From: an uncultured Lachnospiraceae bacterium
GTDB taxonomy: Bacteria; Bacillota; Clostridia; Lachnospirales; Lachnospiraceae
Direction: 5' to 3'
DNA length: 27,605 bases
NCBI GenBank assembly: GCA_910578845.1
Contig: CAJTSL010000050.1
Coordinates: forward strand, 1-27,605
Shown: piece after piece, positions 7,459 to 14,333 of the stretch
How positions within the stretch are numbered: the stretch's first letter is position 1
Layout: each line of letters starts with the position of its first letter
Translations under genes and position numbers: made by a program
The notes under the pieces: model-generated
What the model saw: the letters and a program-made list of their open reading frames with translations, nothing else
Told to the model about the DNA's origin: nothing
The model's database searches: none

Positions 7459-10344
7459 ATGGCAGAAGCAGTGAAAATGAGACCAAGAGAATATATTAAG
7501 ATCAGAGGAGCGAATGAGCATAATCTGAAAAACTTAGATGTGGATATTCCCAGAAATGAATTTGTCGTTTTGACAGGTCTTTCCGGTTCCGGAAAATCGT
7601 CCCTTGCTTTTGATACGATTTATGCGGAAGGCCAGAGGCGCTATATGGAATCTCTTTCTTCTTATGCGAGGCAGTTTTTAGGACAAATGGAGAAACCAAA
7701 CGTAGAGAAAATCGAGGGGTTATCTCCTGCCATTTCCATTGACCAGAAATCTACGAATAGAAATCCACGTTCTACAGTAGGCACGGTCACGGAAATTTAT
7801 GATTATTTCCGTCTGCTGTATGCTAGGATCGGTATTCCGCATTGTCCGAATTGTGGCAAGGAGATTAAGAGGCAGACTGTTGACCAGATGGTAGATCAGA
7901 TTCTATCTCTTCCAGAGGGGACGAAGATCCAGTTGCTGGCGCCGGTAGTCAGAGGGCGAAAAGGAGAGCATGCCAAAGTATTCGACAGAGCGAAGAAAAG
8001 CGGCTACGTCAGAGTCAGGGTAGACGGTAATTTATATGATTTGTCGGAAGAGATTAAGTTAGATAAGAATATTAAGCATAACATAGAGATCATTGTGGAC
8101 AGGCTTGTTGTAAAGGACAGTATTGAACGGAGGCTGACTGACTCTATTGAAAATGTCTTAAGCCTGGCGGATGGCCTATTGGTCTTGGACGTAATAGATG
8201 GTGAGCAGATTACTTTTAGCGAGAGCTTTTCTTGCCCTGACTGTGGGATCAGCATAGGGGAAATTGAGCCGAGAAGCTTTTCCTTTAATAATCCGTTTGG
8301 CGCCTGCCCAGAGTGTTACGGATTAGGATATAAGATGGAATTCGACGTGGATTTGATGATCCCTGATAAAAGCTTGAGCATAAAATCTGGAGCGATTGCT
8401 GTCTTAGGATGGCAGTCGAGCGGAAGTGAAGGGAGCTTTACGAATGCTGTCTTACAGGCGCTTGCAAAAGAGTATGGATTTAGCCTGGACACTCCATTTG
8501 GAGAGCTGCCGGAATCCATACAGGATATTTTGATCCATGGAACAAACGGCAGGAAAGTAGATGTACACTATAGCGGACAGCGTGGGGAAGGCGTATACCC
8601 GGTTGCCTTTGAAGGGTTAGTGAAGAATGTAGAACGTAGATATAGAGAAACCTCATCTGATGTTACGAAGCAGGAATATGAATCTTTCATGCGGATTACA
8701 CCGTGTAGGGAATGTAAAGGGATGCGTCTGAAGAAAGAATCTCTTGCCGTAACGGTATGTGACAGGAATATTTATGAGATTACTTCTATGTCGATTAAGA
8801 ATTTGCATGAATTTGTCGGCAATATGAACCTGACAAAGCAGCAGGAACTGATCGGAAAACAGATCTTGAAGGAAATCCGCGCGCGTGTCGGTTTCTTAAT
8901 TGAAGTAGGATTAGAATATCTTGCTTTATCTAGGGCGACAGGGACTTTGTCCGGCGGGGAAGCGCAACGGATCCGTTTGGCGACACAGATTGGCTCGGGC
9001 TTGGTCGGTGTCTGCTACATCTTAGATGAGCCGAGCATCGGTCTGCATCAGCGGGATAATAATAAACTGATCACTGCGTTACAGAACCTAAAAGATATGG
9101 GGAATACTTTGATCGTAGTAGAGCATGATGAAGATACGATGTTGGCAGCGGATCATATTGTAGACATTGGGCCGGGAGCCGGTTCCCACGGAGGAAAGGT
9201 GATCGCACAGGGAAGCGCAGAAGAAATCATGCAGATAGAAGGCTCTATAACGGGGCAGTATCTGAGTGGCAAATTACAGATTGCGGTACCGAAGACAAGA
9301 AGGAAACCGCAAGGGTATCTTACGATTAAAGGTGCCGAGGAAAATAATTTAAAGAAGATCAATGCGAAGATCCCGTTAAGCGTTATGACTTGTATCACCG
9401 GAGTGTCTGGGTCTGGAAAGAGTTCGCTGATCAATGAAATCTTATATAAAAGATTAGCAAGAGATCTGAATAGAGCGAGATGTATTCCTGGAAGACACCA
9501 GAGCATTCTCGGGATTGAACAGCTAGATAAAGTGATTGCCATTGACCAGTCGCCTATCGGCAGGACGCCTCGTTCCAATCCGGCTACTTATACGGGCGTG
9601 TTCGACCAGATCAGGGATTTGTTTGCTTCTACAGCGGATGCGAAGGCGAGAGGCTATAAAAAAGGAAGGTTTAGCTTCAATGTGAAGGGTGGCCGTTGTG
9701 AAGCATGTAGCGGAGATGGCATCATTAAGATCGAGATGCATTTCCTGCCGGACGTTTATGTGCCATGTGAAGTCTGTGGCGGGAAACGTTATAACAGAGA
9801 GACTTTAGAAGTGAAATATAAAGGGAAAAGCATCTATGATGTATTGGATATGACGGTAGAAGAAGCGATGCCGTTTTTTGAAAATGTGCCTTCGATCCGC
9901 AGGAAGATTGAGACTTTGTATGATGTGGGGCTCTCTTATGTTAAATTAGGACAACCTTCTACCACTCTTTCAGGCGGAGAAGCGCAGCGTATCAAATTAG
10001 CAACTGAGTTAAGCAGGCGCAGTACGGGGAAGACCATTTATATCCTGGATGAACCGACGACCGGGCTGCACTTTGCAGATGTCAGTAAATTAGTGGATAT
10101 CCTGCATAAACTGGCGGATGGCGGGAATACCGTGGTAGTCATTGAACACAATCTCGATGTCATTAAAACGGCAGACTACATTCTTGATCTAGGGCCGGAA
10201 GGTGGTGACGGCGGCGGGACCATCATTGCGGAAGGCACGCCGGAGAAAGTAGCTGAAAATCCGATCTCTTATACAGGAATGTTTATTAAGAAGATGCTAG
10301 AGAAAGCCGAACTGCATGAAAAGGCGAGTGGCACTATGAAGTGA
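7459..10344 (+). CDS. uvrA: Excinuclease ABC subunit A
   Basis: UvrA is the ABC-type ATPase dimer that finds bulky DNA lesions and loads UvrB. The 961 residues fit the family. Both ATPase modules are intact: Walker A GLSGSGKS (about 40-47) and GVSGSGKS, two LSGGEAQRI signatures, and the ILDEPSIGLHQRD and ILDEPTTGLHFAD Walker B regions. Zinc-finger cysteines are present at CPNCGKE, CPDCG with CPEC, and CEACSGDG with CEVCGGKR. The start follows AAAGGAGA at a rather long 13-base spacing; the next ATG at 7477 is further away. It is co-transcribed with uvrB and followed by a bidirectional terminator at 10373-10407. Confidence 0.98.
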   Translation: MAEAVKMRPREYIKIRGANEHNLKNLDVDIPRNEFVVLTGLSGSGKSSLAFDTIYAEGQRRYMESLSSYARQFLGQMEKPNVEKIEGLSPAISIDQKSTNRNPRSTVGTVTEIYDYFRLLYARIGIPHCPNCGKEIKRQTVDQMVDQILSLPEGTKIQLLAPVVRGRKGEHAKVFDRAKKSGYVRVRVDGNLYDLSEEIKLDKNIKHNIEIIVDRLVVKDSIERRLTDSIENVLSLADGLLVLDVIDGEQITFSESFSCPDCGISIGEIEPRSFSFNNPFGACPECYGLGYKMEFDVDLMIPDKSLSIKSGAIAVLGWQSSGSEGSFTNAVLQALAKEYGFSLDTPFGELPESIQDILIHGTNGRKVDVHYSGQRGEGVYPVAFEGLVKNVERRYRETSSDVTKQEYESFMRITPCRECKGMRLKKESLAVTVCDRNIYEITSMSIKNLHEFVGNMNLTKQQELIGKQILKEIRARVGFLIEVGLEYLALSRATGTLSGGEAQRIRLATQIGSGLVGVCYILDEPSIGLHQRDNNKLITALQNLKDMGNTLIVVEHDEDTMLAADHIVDIGPGAGSHGGKVIAQGSAEEIMQIEGSITGQYLSGKLQIAVPKTRRKPQGYLTIKGAEENNLKKINAKIPLSVMTCITGVSGSGKSSLINEILYKRLARDLNRARCIPGRHQSILGIEQLDKVIAIDQSPIGRTPRSNPATYTGVFDQIRDLFASTADAKARGYKKGRFSFNVKGGRCEACSGDGIIKIEMHFLPDVYVPCEVCGGKRYNRETLEVKYKGKSIYDVLDMTVEEAMPFFENVPSIRRKIETLYDVGLSYVKLGQPSTTLSGGEAQRIKLATELSRRSTGKTIYILDEPTTGLHFADVSKLVDILHKLADGGNTVVVIEHNLDVIKTADYILDLGPEGGDGGGTIIAEGTPEKVAENPISYTGMFIKKMLEKAELHEKASGTMK

Positions 10345-10372
10345 TATTTCAGAATAAAGTAATGCATAAAAC

Positions 10373-10407
10373 AAGGCACACTGCTGCATGAAGCGGCAGT
10401 GTGCCTT
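10373..10407. terminator. Bidirectional terminator between uvrA and the convergent secreted-protein gene
   Basis: AAGGCACACTGC (10373-10384) and GCAGTGTGCCTT (10396-10407) form a perfect 12-bp stem with an 11-base loop. On the plus strand only TTT follows. On the minus strand TTGTTTT follows, so it fits best as the end of the minus-strand gene while also serving uvrA. Confidence 0.85.
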
Positions 10408-10444
10408 TCCCACACTTATTGATATCATCTGGTACAATATAACA

Positions 10445-11125
10445 TTATTGCGCTGCTACTTCAATAAAAGCGATTGTTCCAAGAGATGTCATATCTACTA
10501 CGACATGATCTGCTCTGACTTCGGAAACAGTTACGCTAGTCCACTGTCCGTCTACTAACTGATAAACCTGGATGTTGTTGCCTGCCTTAACACCTGGCAT
10601 ATAGAAGTTTACGGTTGCAGTGTCAAAGCTAACACCAGCGTTGATTCTTGCAACATTTAAAACTTTCCCGCCTAATGTAGCTGCCTGGGATTTAGCAGAA
10701 TTTACTTCTGCCAGATAAGGTTTCTGTACGGAGAAGCTTTGATTGCTGGGTGCGCCGTTGATAATGACATGGCCGCCCTGAGCAACAGGAGTTGCTTCTT
10801 CAAGACCCTGTACTTCTGTTACGGCGTTATTCATATACTCTTCAGGTGTTTTTCCTTCTGCGCTCGCAGCGATTGAGGTAGCCATCGGAATGCCTGATGC
10901 CTCAGCAGCAAGTGCATTTGCTTGGCTTTCCTGCGCCATTTGTGATACAAGTGCAGCTTCAGCAGCTTTTTCAGAAACTTTAGCAGCGATTTGCGCTGCC
11001 TCTTCTGCTGTGATTGAGCTTCCGCTGCTACTGGATACGGAAGGGCTTGGCGCAGCCAGAACGGGTGTGGAGATTACCATGGCACCTGCCAAGGATAGTG
11101 CAATTAACTTATTTACTTTTTTCAA
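10445..11125 (-). CDS. Secreted Ala-rich protein of unknown function
   Basis: A 226-residue protein with a clear signal peptide: MKKVNK, a hydrophobic core, and a likely cut after VLAA (about residue 25). A Ser-rich linker (SPSVSSSSGSS) and an Ala/Glu-rich helical region (about 40-95) follow. A compact, probably beta-rich C-terminal domain (about 110-226) contains VNFYMPGVKAGNNIQVYQ and ends in IAFIEVAAQ. No catalytic motif, sorting signal or membrane anchor is visible. The start is a TTG at 11125 supported by AAAGGAGGA about nine bases upstream. It lies 90 bases downstream of the pseudo-sortase gene on the same strand and may share its transcript or use its own promoter near the palindrome at 11174. 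The family was not recognised. Confidence 0.8.
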   Translation of the reverse strand: MKKVNKLIALSLAGAMVISTPVLAAPSPSVSSSSGSSITAEEAAQIAAKVSEKAAEAALVSQMAQESQANALAAEASGIPMATSIAASAEGKTPEEYMNNAVTEVQGLEEATPVAQGGHVIINGAPSNQSFSVQKPYLAEVNSAKSQAATLGGKVLNVARINAGVSFDTATVNFYMPGVKAGNNIQVYQLVDGQWTSVTVSEVRADHVVVDMTSLGTIAFIEVAAQ

Positions 11126-11173
11126 TTTTTGGTTCCTCCTTTAATTTTGATGGTTAAGTGTGGTTTATATTTA

Positions 11174-11185
11174 CGCCATATGGCG
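11174..11185. promoter_or_regulatory. Perfect 12-bp palindrome upstream of the secreted-protein gene
   Basis: CGCCATATGGCG is a complete palindrome in an AT-rich gap, flanked by TTT and AAA beyond one mismatch. It lies about 50 bases upstream of the TTG start of the secreted-protein gene and just after the end of the pseudo-sortase gene. It could be an operator or a short hairpin; no U-tract makes it a terminator. Confidence 0.35.
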
Positions 11186-11215
11186 AAAATATTTATATAT
11201 GATTAAATAGGATGC

Positions 11216-11950
11216 CTATTCTTCTACTACTCTGTTGATTGTCCCGGCAACGTCTTGCGTTAAGACAGCGACAACATTGAATTGCTTCTCGGAATCTGCA
11301 CTTTCTTGTGCTGTAAGGGTAATCAGGAAATGATATGGGTTCACAAAATCCCACCCGTCCCTTATTTGCATATTCATATCCCTTGTGTTATATAGGTCAT
11401 ATAAGAACTGGCTGCATCCGGAGAGGTAAGTAAAATCATAGGTGCGGAGCAAACTGGTATTGTCTCTTTCATAAGCGGCAAAGATTTTGTATGTCAGGAC
11501 ATTCCCGTCCAGATATAGGTAGATGGTTTCATGTTCGTCGAAAAAGAGCGGGTCTTGGAATTGATATAGATCAGTGAAAGGGCCTTTGCTATCCTCACCC
11601 GCCTGCCCGTGCAGGACTGTATTAAAATCACACATACTTGTCAGGTTTGCAAGTTCGATATAGACAGATCCGGCGGCGCTTTCATTGCCCAGGGCATCGT
11701 GACTGGCATAGAAATCATCGCTTTGCTTGTTTTGCAGAATAGGATAATCAATCTCTGTTCCAGGAATATATATCCAGGCAAAAATATCCGGGTTTTCTTC
11801 TTGTAACAGGGGAAAATCAATATGGGAATCTTTAGCGCTCTCGGAAGAAATGGCGGATGTTTTGCGCGCACATCCGGTGACGCTGCATAGTATGCATAAA
11901 AGCAAGGAAAACAAAATAATATTTCTTTTTTGAGTATTTGGGAGTGCCAT
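11216..11950 (-). CDS. Sortase B-fold lipoprotein lacking all catalytic residues (pseudo-sortase)
   Basis: A 244-residue exported protein with a hydrophobic N-terminus and a lipobox ending SVTGC (Cys27), hence probably lipid-anchored. The body follows class B sortases: NPDIFAWIYIPGTEIDYPIL, then DDFYASHDALGNESAAGSVY, then FNTVLHGQ, and a C-terminal ITLTAQE ... KQFNVVAVL. In active enzymes these positions read NTVIYGH, TLSTC and KRxVVVA, carrying the catalytic His, Cys and Arg. Here the equivalents are Gln116, Gln215 and Gln223, so transpeptidation is not expected. The reading frame is intact with a good GGAGGA site, so this is not decay by frameshift. It starts 16 bases after the LCP gene and is likely co-translated with it. 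A role as a binding or scaffolding partner in the envelope is inference. Confidence 0.85.
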   Translation of the reverse strand: MALPNTQKRNIILFSLLLCILCSVTGCARKTSAISSESAKDSHIDFPLLQEENPDIFAWIYIPGTEIDYPILQNKQSDDFYASHDALGNESAAGSVYIELANLTSMCDFNTVLHGQAGEDSKGPFTDLYQFQDPLFFDEHETIYLYLDGNVLTYKIFAAYERDNTSLLRTYDFTYLSGCSQFLYDLYNTRDMNMQIRDGWDFVNPYHFLITLTAQESADSEKQFNVVAVLTQDVAGTINRVVEE

Positions 11951-11966
11951 TTATCATTCCTCCATT

Positions 11967-12962
11967 CTATTCTGCTTCTATATAAAATATATCCAAAATC
12001 ATTTGCAGCAGGGCAGCTTCATCTACATAGAACTCTTCGAATTCTTCTCCCATAACAGTTTCGCCCGCTACTGTATGGAAATGAGTCTCATCAAATTCAT
12101 ATTGTGGGAGCAAGGACGTCAGATATAGTATCTCTGTAGGAGTTATGTCGGTAGTCATCTGGGCGCTGATCTCACGATATAAGTCCAGTACAACGAAAAT
12201 ATTTTTCTTGGCGGCATGTTTCGCAGCTTCGATAAAATTGTTTAAATATTGCTTCTGGCGTGTCATCCGCATATTAATTGAATCGTATATATAACTATCC
12301 CTAAATTTCACATACCAATAGGCGCTTTCTCCCATCAAATGGATCTGGCTGTCTTTCACCAGTGTAGGATCCCAGGCGGTCAAGTCTTCTAAGACAAGAA
12401 CATCGACACCGCCGACAGTGTCGTTGATGGCAGGAATTGCATTCGTATTGACAGCAGCGTAACCGTGGATCGGAATATTATAAAATAGATTTTGCACTGC
12501 TGTTAATTGATACTGGCAACTCATTTCTTTGCCGTCGCCATAACCATGCTGTAATGCAATCTGCGCATTGTATGTAGCATAATAGTTCCCATCTTTGTCA
12601 TAGATGCTGATATCTGTCATGGCATTGCGGTTAATGCTGATAATTTCAATTGTTTTTTCTTCCGTGTTCATGACGGCAAGAAATAATGCATCTGCCTGAC
12701 CGCCACCGCCATCATCTTTTTCATACGGTTCGATAGTTTCCTTGCCCTTATCGATCCCCAAAATTAAAAAAGTAATAATATGATCATTATATTCATATAG
12801 CTTATCCTGATATTTGACACGTCCGGGAAGCTGCACATCTGTTCTGTCCATAACATGCTTCATGCCGACCGCCCTGACAATAAAAAATCCGGCTAAAATC
12901 AGTGAAATAACCGTAGCGATGCTAATAATTATGATGAAAAGGCCTTTCCTTTTTATATGCAT
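11967..12962 (-). CDS. LytR-CpsA-Psr (LCP) family envelope protein
   Basis: A 331-residue protein with one N-terminal TM segment (about 8-31) and an extracellular LCP domain. LCP enzymes transfer lipid-linked glycopolymers to peptidoglycan. Visible motifs are FLILGID (Asp71), GGQADALFLAVMN (Asp91), ISINRNAMTDI (Arg112), INDTVGGVDVLV, and the C-terminal YVKFRDSY with RMTRQKQYL. The Arg usually preceding Asp91 (RSDT in the well-studied enzymes) is Gln, and IPRD reads INRN. The QAD variant is, from memory, frequent in Lachnospiraceae LCP proteins, so activity is not excluded. The ribosome site AAGGAG lies close to the ATG. Its own promoter is weak, and the gene sits directly beside the inversion switch, which may control it. 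Confidence 0.88.
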   Translation of the reverse strand: MHIKRKGLFIIIISIATVISLILAGFFIVRAVGMKHVMDRTDVQLPGRVKYQDKLYEYNDHIITFLILGIDKGKETIEPYEKDDGGGGQADALFLAVMNTEEKTIEIISINRNAMTDISIYDKDGNYYATYNAQIALQHGYGDGKEMSCQYQLTAVQNLFYNIPIHGYAAVNTNAIPAINDTVGGVDVLVLEDLTAWDPTLVKDSQIHLMGESAYWYVKFRDSYIYDSINMRMTRQKQYLNNFIEAAKHAAKKNIFVVLDLYREISAQMTTDITPTEILYLTSLLPQYEFDETHFHTVAGETVMGEEFEEFYVDEAALLQMILDIFYIEAE

Positions 12963-12987
12963 GTTCTCCTTCTTTCTTATAGATAAA

Positions 12988-13010
12988 ATAGGTGTTTCGC
13001 AAACGCCTAT
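12988..13010. repeat. Short hairpin motif, copy B, in the LCP leader
   Basis: ATAGG-T-GTTTCGCAA-A-C-G-CCTAT forms a hairpin of two ten-base arms (12988-12997 and 13001-13010, one T-G pair) around the loop CGC. It matches the motif at 177-198 except at three positions. It lies in the untranslated leader of the LCP gene and is flanked on both sides by TATAGATAAAATA-like direct repeats. Confidence 0.45.
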
Positions 13011-13038
13011 ATAGATAAAATATAAGCTTGTATATAGA

Positions 13039-13044
13039 ATTATA
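13039..13044 (-). promoter_or_regulatory. Weak promoter candidate for the LCP/pseudo-sortase genes
   Basis: A perfect TATAAT is present on the minus strand, but no -35 hexamer at 16-18 bases and no TGn extension. The -35 position would fall at the edge of the left inversion site, so local promoter strength could depend on the switch. Confidence 0.3.
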
Positions 13045-13066
13045 TGTGCTAAGGGTGGAATAATAT

Positions 13067-13093
13067 TTTCGTAAAATATCCAATTTTACGAAA
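13067..13093 (+). repeat. Left inversion site (IR-L)
   Basis: The arm TTTCGTAAAAT (13067-13077), core ATCCA (13078-13082) and arm ATTTTACGAAA (13083-13093) form a perfect 11-5-11 palindromic site. It is the exact reverse complement of 14230-14256. It contains the TAA stop of the recombinase (13086-13088 on the minus strand). Confidence 0.85.
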
Positions 13094-14096
13094 AAAGCAA
13101 AATTCCTTGCGAACTGCTTTGATAAAAAGAATCGTATTGCTCCATCAGATTCCTTTTCTGTTGTGCAGTTGGGTGCACATACAAGCTCAAGGTAATCTGG
13201 ATACTGCTATGTCCTAAGATCTCACTTAGGCTTTTTACGTCGAGCCCCATAGCGATGCAACGGGTCGCAAAACCATGTCTAAGCATATGGAAGTTAAAAG
13301 GCGTTATATCACATTTTTTAAGAATGCTCTGAAAACGATATTGTATCGTGCGCGGCTCTGCCCAGGGATTTTTGATGCCGCTTATTATATAGGAAGAATC
13401 TTCTCTTCGGTATTTTTGCAAAAGAGGGATCAGTTTAGGCGGAATCGGGATGTTCCTGACAGAGTCGGAAGTTTTGGGTGACTGTTCGATAATATGCGTC
13501 ATTTTATGTGTCGTGTTTAGAATGTTTTCGGGTTCTTTTATGCGAAGAATGTTCTTACGGATATAAATGAGTTTTTCTTCTAAATGAATATCATCCCAGG
13601 TAAGAGCGCTTAACTCCCCGATGCGTATTCCTGTATGGAAAGCGATTAAGATGCCCAGGCAGGTGTCCTGCTCTGCATGCATAAAGAGATATTGTTCAAG
13701 ACGCATAAATGAATGATCGCAAGGCAGCAGGATTTGGGCAGAACGTTTTTTGCCGGCAGGATTGTCGGGAAGCAATACCTTATACTGATATTTTTTCTCC
13801 ATGTAAGCTAAGACCCTAAGAATGATATCGCAAATTTGGGAAACGTAATTGGTGGATAGATTTTTGTTTTCTGAGTGCACTATAATATAGGAAGCAAAAT
13901 TATCCATTTCCTGGTTTGTTATTTTGGTAATCTTGGTATTGCCAAAATAGGGAAGGATATATTTTTTCAATAATTGGCAATATGCGCTATAAGTGCTAGG
14001 CTTCCAATATGGCTGCTGTGATTGTAACCATAGGCGGGCGGCATCAGAAAATAACATGTTTTTCTTTTGGTATAAATTACATCCTTTTCTTTTCAT
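13086..14096 (-). CDS. Tyrosine site-specific recombinase (integrase family), probable DNA invertase
   Basis: A 336-residue protein. The N-terminal SAM-like core-binding domain (about 15-105) is followed by a catalytic domain with the full active-site set: Arg158 (HTGIRIGEL), Lys208 (SPKTSD), His270 and Arg273 (FHMLRHGFATR), His296 (LGHSS) and nucleophile Tyr306 (LSLYVHPT). It is expected to cut and rejoin DNA at paired palindromic sites, here probably the identical 27-bp sites flanking the gene. The start is preceded by GAGAGGAAA on the minus strand. A TATAAT at 14183-14188 could drive it. No prophage or conjugative genes, excisionase or attachment-site duplication were found nearby, which favours inversion over integration. 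Its transcript could read into the LCP operon in this orientation. Confidence 0.93.
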   Translation of the reverse strand: MKRKGCNLYQKKNMLFSDAARLWLQSQQPYWKPSTYSAYCQLLKKYILPYFGNTKITKITNQEMDNFASYIIVHSENKNLSTNYVSQICDIILRVLAYMEKKYQYKVLLPDNPAGKKRSAQILLPCDHSFMRLEQYLFMHAEQDTCLGILIAFHTGIRIGELSALTWDDIHLEEKLIYIRKNILRIKEPENILNTTHKMTHIIEQSPKTSDSVRNIPIPPKLIPLLQKYRREDSSYIISGIKNPWAEPRTIQYRFQSILKKCDITPFNFHMLRHGFATRCIAMGLDVKSLSEILGHSSIQITLSLYVHPTAQQKRNLMEQYDSFYQSSSQGILLFS

Positions 14097-14158
14097 AGTG
14101 AAATTTCCTCTCTTTTTTCTTTTTTGTTTTTGTTCGTTGACAATTGATAGAAAAAATA

Positions 14159-14187
14159 TTGCTTTTTTTGTTAAAAAATAGTATTAT
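14159..14187 (+). promoter_or_regulatory. Rightward promoter inside the invertible segment
   Basis: TTGCTT (14159-14164), a 17-base spacer and TATTAT (14182-14187) resemble a sigma-A promoter. It faces the right-hand site and the repeat-protein gene at 14334. After inversion it would lie just inside the left site, facing the LCP operon. The surrounding region, 14097-14229, is non-coding and very AT-rich. Confidence 0.5.
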
Positions 14188-14188
14188 A
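14183..14188 (-). promoter_or_regulatory. Leftward -10 box for the recombinase
   Basis: A perfect TATAAT on the minus strand overlaps the rightward -10 box by five bases. The -35 region is poor (ATCCAA at 17 bases). Opposed promoters sharing one -10 region could compete for polymerase. Confidence 0.4.
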
Positions 14189-14229
14189 CAATAGATTTTG
14201 ATTAATTGGATTTTGCCAGACGGTTAATC

Positions 14230-14256
14230 TTTCGTAAAATTGGATATTTTACGAAA
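14230..14256 (-). repeat. Right inversion site (IR-R)
   Basis: The arm TTTCGTAAAAT (14230-14240), core TGGAT (14241-14245) and arm ATTTTACGAAA (14246-14256). The core is the reverse complement of the ATCCA core in the left site, so the two sites are head to head. It lies in the untranslated leader of the repeat-protein gene and would form a hairpin in that RNA. Confidence 0.85.
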
Positions 14257-14333
14257 GATTTATTATTCCTTGGAAAAGTTTGCCGATATATATAGCAGAT
14301 ACATTAGGATACAATAACCGGAGGTGCATGCCT

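Larger units (their letters stand above)
13067..14256. mobile_element. Candidate invertible DNA segment carrying its own tyrosine recombinase
   Basis: Two identical 27-bp sites in opposite orientation bound about 1.19 kb that contains exactly one gene, a complete tyrosine recombinase, plus outward-facing promoter sequences. Tyrosine recombinases acting on sites in inverse orientation give inversion rather than excision. The layout recalls the Salmonella Hin segment, where the recombinase gene and promoter are inside the invertible DNA, but with an unrelated recombinase family. The recombinase stop codon lies inside the inner arm of the left site, on the inner side of the core, so the protein is unchanged in either orientation. 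Outside the sites a 9-base inverted repeat, GGAATAATA (13057-13065) and TATTATTCC (14261-14269), is also shared. That inversion occurs is inferred, not seen. Confidence 0.75.

Noticed and set aside
13067..13093. The 27-bp palindrome as an intrinsic terminator of the recombinase gene
   Set aside because: The arms are AT-rich and no T-run follows on either strand; exact duplication in inverse orientation at 14230 fits a recombination site better.
13086..14096. Integrase as the mark of a prophage or integrative element
   Set aside because: No phage, conjugation or excisionase genes, no tRNA target and no direct-repeat attachment sites; the flanking genes are ordinary chromosomal genes.
14137..14142. 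Perfect TTGACA as the -35 of the rightward promoter
   Set aside because: No acceptable -10 hexamer lies 16-18 bases downstream; TTGCTT at 14159 with TATTAT fits better.
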